A DNA stretch of 19,680 nt from Bacillota bacterium. Its GTDB lineage: Bacteria; Bacillota_E; RBS10-35; JAJYVN01. The notes under the pieces were generated by a model, which was not told where the DNA came from, searched no databases, and worked only from the letters and a program-made list of their open reading frames with translations. The translations under genes and the position numbers were made by a program. Where the stretch lies: positions 1-19,680 of the forward strand of contig JAJZWQ010000040.1 in the NCBI GenBank assembly GCA_021846605.1, read 5' to 3'. Shown piece by piece: positions 14,510 to 19,680 of the stretch; position 1 is the first letter of the stretch, and each line of letters starts with the position of its first letter.

Positions 14510-16494
14510 GGCACCTGCCTCCAAATCTCCAGTTGGGAACTGGCGAATGCATCCTTGGGTACCGTACCCACCGCCGCTCTATACCGCGTGCTGGCGGAAG
14601 ACCCTGCCTGCAGATGGGGGCAGTTTCCACTCGACCCAAGGAGTGCTTCGCCCAGAATGACCAGTGCCTGACGGTGGACGCGGAAGTAGGTGGTGCGGGG
14701 CAGGCCGAGGCGCTCGGCGAGGACCTCGTGCGGGCGCACCCCCTCCAAATGGTAACTCCGCAAGAGCGCGCCGCCGTCGACTGCCCCCACCCGCATGTCC
14801 GCGGCGTGCAGGGCATCCTCGATCCAGCCGGAGGGGGTGGCCCCCGTCCCTGCGCAGCGGGCCGCCAGCCACTTGCCCAACGCCGTGCGGGCCAGGGCTG
14901 GGGGATCATGCAGCGCGGCCAGGGCTTGGCGGGCGGCCTCGCCGGGGGACACCCCCGGCAGGCCCGCATCGTTGCCGCCCAACGGGGGCCAGCTGCCGCC
15001 GGCCATGCCGCCCAGATTCGCCAGATATAACGCGACGCCCGCGCACGTCACCCCAATGCGCCGGAAGCCCAGCAGGTCGATGGCCCCGTCCGCGGCCCCA
15101 GGCGGGCTGGCCCGGAGTGCTACCAGGGGCACCCGCACCTGCCCGAGCAACTCGCGCAGGAGGACGCACTGGGCGGGGCCGGAGGGCCCCGCCGACACCA
15201 GGGTGTGGGCCAGGACGGGGTCTCCGTCCGGCGGCAGCCCCTGCGTGGTGGGGGGCAACAGGGCGCCCATGGCCAGCAGCCCGCCCGTGCGCTCGCGGAT
15301 GGCTAAAAAGCCCACCCCACACCTGGCCGCCGAGCGCAACTCGTGCGCGCCCGGGCCCCACGCGGACGCCGCCGCAGGCAGGGCGGCTTCGCCGCGGATC
15401 TCCCACGCTGCTTCCGCTTCCGGGTGGAGGGCCGGAAACCACGGAGCCTCGCGGGCCACCGCGGCGATCTCAAGCCAGGCCTGCCCCGGCCCGATGGCCT
15501 CGGCGCGGAGGCGCGCGCGATATTCCGCCACGGCGCGCTGACGCCAGTTGCGCTCCCGCCACGGTAGGTGCTGGCGCACCGCGGCGGACAGCTTCGGCCG
15601 GACTAGGCCGTGGAGTCGGTGGCGGCGGCCGTCGACCGCCTCGACGACGGGGAGGTCCAGGAACTCCTCCCAGACGCCGTGCGCCTCCGCAGCGCCCGCC
15701 AGCGTGCGCAGCAGCGGTCGATCGAAGGTGCGCACGCTGGCGGCCATCGCGACCAGCTGGTCGAGGTCGCCGACGCCGGGACGCCAGGCGAGCCGGCGTG
15801 AGCCCGGATGGAGGAATTGCTCCAGGGCTGCTGCGGCCAGGGACGGGAGTTTAGCTTCGTGGGAGCCGCAGGTGCGGATCCAGGCGGCCGCAGCCAGGTG
15901 CAACAGGCGGGGCGAGCCGGCGGAGAGCGCGGCGAGTTCCTGCCGGGCGGAGGGCATGGCCACGTCGAGCCGGGCCAGCAGTGTGACAGCGTCGCCAGCG
16001 GACAGGGGTGCCAGCCGGATCTCCTCTATCAGAGACCGCCATGCGGCTTCCACGGCCCAGGCCTGCGCCAGGGGTTCGCGGCTGGCCATCAGGACGCAAC
16101 GGCCGGCTGTCACTCTGGGGAGCACCTCTCTCCGGAACCAGGGATCCAGGGAGCCCATGCGGTCGTAATCGTCGATCGCCAGCAGTAGCCGTTCCGCGGT
16201 TCCCAGGAGCGTCGTCATGGCCGCCGCGGTGTCGGGGCCCCCTCGGGGCAGGTGCGCGCCTTCCACCGAGAGGCGGCCCCAGCCGAGCGTGTGGGCCAGA
16301 TGCGCGCAGGTGCGGATGAACGCGGATTTGCCCGACCCCGCGGAGCCTGAGACCCAGATGCAGACGGGGCGGCGCTCGCCTTCCGCCAGGAGCGCCCGGA
16401 ACCGAGCGAGCGGGCCCTCGCGCCCGACCAGCAGGTTCGCTTCGGCCCCGGCCAGCGTGTCGGCCAGACTAGGTGTGCCGTTCGTCGTGCCCAC
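14506..16494 (-). CDS. P-loop NTPase regulator with C-terminal helix-turn-helix (STAND/AAA-like)
   Basis: About 662 residues. ANLLVGREGPLARFRALL (19-36) is the usual entry motif of STAND/AAA ATPase modules. Walker A is GSAGSGKS (50-57), Walker B is LLLAIDDYD (103-111) and the sensor is VLMASRE. The middle is a long Ala/Leu-rich helical region with a segment (around FLAIRERTGGLLAMG) that could be an acyltransferase- or ligand-binding-like fold. At about 584-615 a helix-turn-helix is seen: GVRPHEVLAERLGLPRTTYF, then RVHRQALVIL. It is likely an ATP-driven transcription switch. The frame is open to 16866, but the extra N-terminus looks non-coding. GTG 16494, directly after CCGTGGGGAG, is the best start though not ideal. 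Its stop overlaps the downstream LuxR-type regulator. The signal is unknown. Confidence 0.8.
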   Translation of the reverse strand: MGTTNGTPSLADTLAGAEANLLVGREGPLARFRALLAEGERRPVCIWVSGSAGSGKSAFIRTCAHLAHTLGWGRLSVEGAHLPRGGPDTAAAMTTLLGTAERLLLAIDDYDRMGSLDPWFRREVLPRVTAGRCVLMASREPLAQAWAVEAAWRSLIEEIRLAPLSAGDAVTLLARLDVAMPSARQELAALSAGSPRLLHLAAAAWIRTCGSHEAKLPSLAAAALEQFLHPGSRRLAWRPGVGDLDQLVAMAASVRTFDRPLLRTLAGAAEAHGVWEEFLDLPVVEAVDGRRHRLHGLVRPKLSAAVRQHLPWRERNWRQRAVAEYRARLRAEAIGPGQAWLEIAAVAREAPWFPALHPEAEAAWEIRGEAALPAAASAWGPGAHELRSAARCGVGFLAIRERTGGLLAMGALLPPTTQGLPPDGDPVLAHTLVSAGPSGPAQCVLLRELLGQVRVPLVALRASPPGAADGAIDLLGFRRIGVTCAGVALYLANLGGMAGGSWPPLGGNDAGLPGVSPGEAARQALAALHDPPALARTALGKWLAARCAGTGATPSGWIEDALHAADMRVGAVDGGALLRSYHLEGVRPHEVLAERLGLPRTTYFRVHRQALVILGEALLGSSGNCPHLQAGSSASTRYRAAVGTVPKDAFASSQLEIWRQVP

Positions 16495-16516
16495 CTCCCC
16501 ACGGACCTGTCTGGAG

Positions 16517-16531
16517 TGCCATCGTATGGCA
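16517..16531 (-). promoter_or_regulatory. 15-bp dyad upstream of the NTPase regulator (possible operator)
   Basis: TGCCATCGTATGGCA is a perfect 6-3-6 inverted repeat, 23-37 bases before GTG 16494 in the 5' leader. Its position suits autoregulation. A TATAGG is present further upstream (about 16550) but has no well-spaced -35, so the promoter is not assigned. Confidence 0.4.
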
Positions 16532-17015
16532 ATGGCGAGGGAAATGCACCTATAGTCTGGGGAAGCTGGCAAGGGCTGGGGTTTGTGGCTGGGGGTTGGA
16601 CGGTCGTGGGCCCGGGCCGGAACCGGATGGACAGGACACCCGGGGGACGCCCGCTCCGCTCTGGGCCGATATGGGGGGAGCGGCGCCCGCGCCCGGCCCC
16701 TGCGCTGTGCCGCGCGCGGCCTAATCGCCCTGGCCATCCGGAGAGGAACGGTGGATGGCGGAGGCGGGGCCACCGGCGCGTGCTCCGGCCGGCCCCTGGT
16801 CGGGTGGACCGCCGGTTCCCGGGCCGAAGACCAACTGTGCCAGCTGCCCGACCACCCCCTCGTCAAGCACCACCGCCCGGTGGAGGGGGAACCCGCCCAT
16901 GCGCGCTACCCACTCGGGCTGGGAGCCGCGGGGGAAGGTGAGGAGAGGGCCTGCAGCGGCAGACGCAGGGAGGCACCCTGCCGGTGGGCCACAAGGGAGG
17001 CACCGCCCCATCCGA
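16532..17015. other. 484-bp region without a recognisable gene
   Basis: Between the NTPase leader and the EEP remnant I see no supported gene. On the minus strand the last frame of the EEP remnant stays open to 16721. Its translation includes WVARMGGFPLHRAVVLDEGV (about 16850-16911), which reads somewhat protein-like but matches no family I know. A short direct repeat GGTGCCTCCCT occurs twice at about 16970-17000. Plus-strand frames here are Ala/Pro/Arg/Ser noise. Confidence 0.45.
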
Positions 17016-17837
17016 GGGCCCCGCGCCGGCTCGCGGATAGCCAGGGCGAGAAGGCGGCCCTGGGCGTCGCCGAACTCCAGCCGGTCGCGACGGTGATGCG
17101 CGGTGGGCTCCCGGTGTGCCCGGCGCAAGCCGGTCCCAAAGATCACGGCAGGTGTTCTACCTGATCGGGATAGCTCTCGACCAGGCTCTCCCACCGTTCG
17201 GCCATCAGGCGTTGGCGTGTGCGGCTCCCGCGACCGCCCAGCCTGCAGGAACGCCGCTTCCTAAGAGCCCGTGTGGCATCTACTGCAATGGTGGGACCCG
17301 CGCCGGTTCCGGCGTCCAGCCGCAGGACGCGCCGCCGCTCGATCTCCGGAGAAACGCGTAGAGCGTGGAGGTCCCACAGCCCGGCGGTGTCGCAGCCCCA
17401 CGCGAGCAGCCCCCAGTGCGTGGCCAGCCGCGTGCTGAAGACACCCTCCAGGCACCCTCGGGGCTCGCTGGCCCTACCGGTGGGACGGGCGAGCATGTGG
17501 CTGTCTACGGCCAAACCCCGCCGCCGCGTCAGGACGGCATTGCCATCTTGCGGGGGCCAGTTGCCCGGAGGGTCGTCCGGTGGCGCCGCCGGGGGGTCTG
17601 ACCCGAGGGAGGGGCCGAAGAAGGCCGCCACGTCGCTGCGTCGGCCGAGCTGCCGCCCCCTGTGGACACCCTGGGACCGCGCCTGGCAGGCGTCAACCGC
17701 CCCCAGGGACACGACATCCGCGACCAGACGCGCGATCTCCGCGACGATGCGCTGAAGATCGAAGTGGCCGTCGATCCCGACACCCCGGCGTGGAGGTTGC
17801 AGGTCGCCAGCACCAGACCCGGCGCTGCGACCGCCAC
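17016..17837 (-). pseudogene. Decayed endonuclease/exonuclease/phosphatase (EEP) family gene
   Basis: Three frames join into one EEP-like protein. Frame 1 from GTG 17837 gives LVLATCNLHAGVSG. After a one-base shift at about 17776-17780, frame 2 gives IDGHFDLQRIVAEIARLVAD, VVSLGAVDACQARSQGV, VAAFFGPSL, then GNAVLTRRR and EPRGCLEGVF. It stops at TGA 17143-17145. Frame 3 continues with VIFGTGLRRAHREPT. The family consensus NxHxG, ADVVxLQEVDR, GNAxLSR, EPRGxLE, GDFNA and DYIF is traceable. The metal-binding Glu of QEVD is Ala (GAVD), GDFN reads VDAT, and the NTHL motif is unrecognisable. Substitution of catalytic residues plus frameshifts indicates a dead gene. It lies 25 bases downstream of the NlpC/P60 gene in the same direction. 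Confidence 0.65.
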
Positions 17838-17862
17838 CTCATCCCCTCCCCGCCCGAAGCGG

Positions 17863-18846
17863 TCAGCCCGTCAGCAGCCGCCGGGCACCGACGAAGTGGT
17901 CGGCCCAGTACGGCATCTCCAGGCTCCCGACGCCGACCCCCAGCTCCGGGTTTTCGGCGCTGACGAAGTCGTGATCGGGGCCCCCGATATAGATGCCGAC
18001 GTGCGACGCGCCCGGGCCGTCTGTGTCGAAGAAGACCAGGTCGCCGGGCTGCAACTGTGCCTCGCTCACCGGCTTGCCATACCACATCTGCGTCTGGCTA
18101 TCGTGCGGCAGCAGCAGGCCGGTAACCCGCCGGTAGACATACATAACGAGCCCGGAGCAGTCGAAGACGACCGGCCCGGCCCCGCCCCAGACGTAGGGAT
18201 GGCCGATCAGCGCCTCGGCAGCGTGCGCCACCGCCCATGCCAGCGCCGCGATGTGCGGGCTCTGGTACAGCGGCGGCGGCGGCGTGACGAGCTTGACCTT
18301 GGGGTCCTTGGGGATGATCAGGTCCGAACCGGGAGCGATGTTGGCCGTGGTCGACAGGTTGTTCGCGGCGGCGAGGGTGGCCGTCGAGACCCCGTAGGCC
18401 GCCGCCACGCTGGACAGCGTATCGTCGGGCTGGACGCCATACAGGAAGCCACTGTGCAACAGCACACGCAGCTTCTGCCCGGGTTGCAGGATGGACCACT
18501 GGTCCAGGCCGTTGGCGTACTCGATGGTCGGCAGATCAATCCCGAAGCGCTGCGCGATGCTCCAGAGGCTGTCCCCCTTTTGGACGGTATACGTCAGCCA
18601 CGGTTGGAGAAAGGCGGGGGGTGTCGGCGGCTGTGGGATCAGGCTGAGGTCCTGGAGTTGGGCGGCCGGAGGCGTGACCTGCGTCGAACTGGGGGGCGCA
18701 CCCGTGGTCTGGGCGGCGCACGTTGCCGCCGCGCCGCAGAGGATCGCGCACGACAGGCATATGCTGATGAACCGGCGCGGGGCGCGCATGGGGCGTCCGA
18801 GGGTCGTGAGGGCGCTTGTGCGTCCCTCCCGGTGCGGGCGCAGCAA
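17863..18846 (-). CDS. Secreted peptidoglycan hydrolase with two LysM and one NlpC/P60 domain
   Basis: A 327-residue exported protein. A signal peptide precedes AATCAAQ (hydrophobic ISICLSCAILCGAAA, 27-41), followed by a Pro/Thr linker. LysM1 (about 85-128) starts YTVQKGDSLWSIAQRFGI and LysM2 (about 136-179) starts YGVQPDDTLSSVAAAYGV; these bind glycan chains. The NlpC/P60 domain (about 195-325) has catalytic Cys230 in VVFDCSGLVMYVY, His282 in SHVGIYIG and probably His292 as the third residue. Such enzymes cut D-gamma-glutamyl-meso-DAP-type stem-peptide bonds. TTG 18846 has GGAGG seven bases upstream. ATG 18789 would give a tidier signal peptide but has no ribosome site. It sits among decayed genes yet looks fully intact. 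Confidence 0.92.
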   Translation of the reverse strand: MLRPHREGRTSALTTLGRPMRAPRRFISICLSCAILCGAAATCAAQTTGAPPSSTQVTPPAAQLQDLSLIPQPPTPPAFLQPWLTYTVQKGDSLWSIAQRFGIDLPTIEYANGLDQWSILQPGQKLRVLLHSGFLYGVQPDDTLSSVAAAYGVSTATLAAANNLSTTANIAPGSDLIIPKDPKVKLVTPPPPLYQSPHIAALAWAVAHAAEALIGHPYVWGGAGPVVFDCSGLVMYVYRRVTGLLLPHDSQTQMWYGKPVSEAQLQPGDLVFFDTDGPGASHVGIYIGGPDHDFVSAENPELGVGVGSLEMPYWADHFVGARRLLTG

Positions 18847-19076
18847 CCGGGCACCTCCAAATGCGGGGAAAAGTTCCTCTACCACACCTCCGGCCGCTCT
18901 GTTCCGCTCGGCCGTGCGTTATCCGCGGCACCTCGGGCCACGCCGGGCGCCGCGGGATCTGACACAATTCGCTTCGTCATGCCGGTGCCGGTTCCCTTTT
19001 TCGGCGGATGCCAGCCAGCGCTACTAAAATTCGCCGAACGGGGAACGGCAGGGGCCCGCTGCCGCCAGATCCGCGT

Positions 19077-19316
19077 TTAGACCCGGCCGGCTCCTCGCTC
19101 GTCGGCTTTCGTCGCCAGGAAGATGTCTTCGCGCCGGAAGCTCGGAGGCGGGCCATGTGGGGGCCGAGGCAGCGGTGTCAAAGCGGTTGACACCCTGGCC
19201 AGGGCAGCGGCGACCGGGGCGTCCGCATCCCCCCCGGGCACCTGGGGCCGGGCGGCACCCCCGTACATGACCACCGGTGCGGGATGCCCCAAGCGGCCCA
19301 ACCGCCGGTGGTGCAT
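19077..19316 (-). pseudogene. N-terminal fragment of an aldo/keto reductase, frame-broken
   Basis: ATG 19316, with AGGTGG five bases upstream, begins MHHRRLGRLGHPAPVVMYGG, the classic R-x-L-G-x-x-G start of aldo/keto reductases. It runs to VAAALAR (about 19194). One base out of frame, GVNRFDTAA carries the NAD(P)-barrel motif with its catalytic Asp. A third frame gives LGPHMARLRASG, and the first frame resumes with RREDIFLATKADERGAG, whose Lys is the expected conserved one. It then stops at TAA 19077-19079. The Tyr-containing segment between FDTAA and LGP appears deleted, and the C-terminal three quarters are missing. This is a truncated, multiply frameshifted remnant. Confidence 0.65.
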
Positions 19317-19378
19317 TCGCGCCACCTGACGGACCGCAGGTTTTCGCCGGCGGCGGCCTGTTCCTGCCGTCGGGTGCA

Positions 19379-19612
19379 TCAGGCATGGGCCAGGAGGTGG
19401 GTGACCGCCGCCGGGAAATTCGGCACGCTCGGCACGCTGGGGGGCAGGGGCGCGATGTCCAGGTCCCAGGTCGGCACCGCCACATGCACGACCTGGAAGC
19501 CGGCCTCCAGGGCTGGCAGGATGTCCGAGGCCGGCGCGTTGCCCACCATCCAGGGGTGCCCGGCACTTTTGTGGGGAGCGGTGTGGGACAACCACCCACC
19601 CATGACGAGCAA
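19379..19612 (-). pseudogene. C-terminal remnant of a HAD-superfamily phosphatase
   Basis: A 77-residue frame (TTG 19612; ATG 19603 also possible). It contains HPWMVGNAPASDILPALEAG, then FQVVHVAVPTWDLDIAPLP. This is the HAD motif-IV region (VGN-x-x-x-S/D-D-I) followed by the typical A-x-x-A-G-x-x-x-V-x-V strand. The N-terminal DxD nucleophile motif and the cap are absent, and no other frame upstream restores them before the preceding stop. It cannot be catalytic alone. It lies 63 bases before the aldo/keto reductase fragment in the same orientation. It is called a pseudogene for that reason, although a short expressed peptide cannot be excluded. Confidence 0.6.
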
Positions 19613-19614
19613 CC

Positions 19615-19680
19615 TCAGGCCGCCTCCTGACGGACAGTAGCCACCGGAGGACGCCGCAGTGCCGGATGGCCACGGAAGAA
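19615..19680 (-). CDS. C-terminal end of an unidentified gene entering from the right edge
   Basis: A minus-strand frame open from the window edge to TGA 19615-19617, reading FFRGHPALRRPPVATVRQEA and one further Ala. Its end sits two bases before the TTG of the HAD remnant, an operon-like spacing. Twenty-two residues are too few to assign a family or prove coding. Confidence 0.3.
   Translation of the reverse strand, partial: FFRGHPALRRPPVATVRQEAA

Noticed and set aside
14557..14569. GGGTACCGTACCC near-palindrome as an operator
   Set aside because: It lies inside the 3' coding end of the NTPase regulator, and short GGTACC-type dyads are expected by chance.
17143..17712. Transposase reading for the minus-strand frame
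   Set aside because: I first considered a DDE transposase remnant, but joining the adjacent frames gives an EEP-family pattern in the right order, which explains the sequence better.
18881..18980. A 33-codon minus-strand frame starting MTKRIVSDPAAPG before the NlpC/P60 gene
   Set aside because: It has no good ribosome site, no recognisable family and drifting composition; too weak to call.
18847..19076. Possible c-di-AMP (ydaO-type) riboswitch upstream of the NlpC/P60 gene
   Set aside because: Such riboswitches often precede this gene family, but I could not find the conserved GCTAACCTCG-like or GGGTGAAT-like segments; only a loose resemblance (GAATTGTGTCAG) is present.
17662..19080. A 472-codon plus-strand frame opposite the NlpC/P60 gene
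   Set aside because: The minus strand encodes LysM and NlpC/P60 domains with all catalytic residues; the plus frame shows no family pattern.

Overview
The window is GC-rich DNA with dense, tightly packed bacterial genes. GTG and TTG starts are common, Shine-Dalgarno sequences are strong (AAGGAGG, GGAGG, AGGTGG), and several gene pairs overlap by GTGA. The gene content includes a triple-SLH surface protein, a SipW/ER-type signal peptidase, a secreted LysM-NlpC/P60 hydrolase, a MurE-like ligase and an OmpR-type two-component pair. This suggests a deep-branching, high-GC member of the Bacillota (Sulfobacillus, Thermaerobacter or Symbiobacterium type) or a close relative. That placement is inference from gene content; no rRNA or other phylogenetic marker is present.

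Layout. 1-145: right-hand end of a tnpB (IS200/IS605-type) element with RNA-like hairpins. 225-1862 (-): TPR protein, divergent from 2080-3441 (+), a secreted SLH protein that ends at a strong hairpin (3462-3499). 3534-5752 (+): small hypothetical protein, HIT-family protein and a type I sulfatase whose conserved N-terminus has no ordinary start codon. 5757-8164 (-): response regulator, histidine kinase and a very small amidohydrolase-like protein that seems to lack the catalytic barrel. 8670-10175 (+): MurE-like ligase, convergent with a zinc alcohol dehydrogenase (10184-11194, -). 11397-13804 (+): one-helix membrane protein, ABM-type monooxygenase-like protein, Nudix hydrolase and SipW-like signal peptidase, with a structured, repeat-containing intergenic region at 11878-12206. 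13823-16494 (-): a P-loop NTPase with a C-terminal helix-turn-helix, translationally coupled to a LuxR/NarL-type regulator.

The last 2.8 kb (all -) mixes one intact gene, the LysM-NlpC/P60 hydrolase, with three decayed genes: an endonuclease/exonuclease/phosphatase (EEP) pseudogene, an N-terminal aldo/keto reductase fragment with several frame changes, and a C-terminal HAD-phosphatase remnant. The truncated tail of a further gene runs off the window edge.

Functional links. The RR-HK-mini-protein operon and the NTPase-LuxR pair are two separate signalling units. The SLH protein, signal peptidase, LysM-NlpC/P60 hydrolase and MurE-like ligase share a cell-envelope theme but are not in one operon. 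The strongest leads are the start-less sulfatase, the barrel-less amidohydrolase, the divergent MurE-like ligase, the NTPase-regulator pair, the EF-hand-like loop in the kinase sensor, the tnpB remnant and the repeat/hairpin region at 11.9-12.2 kb.
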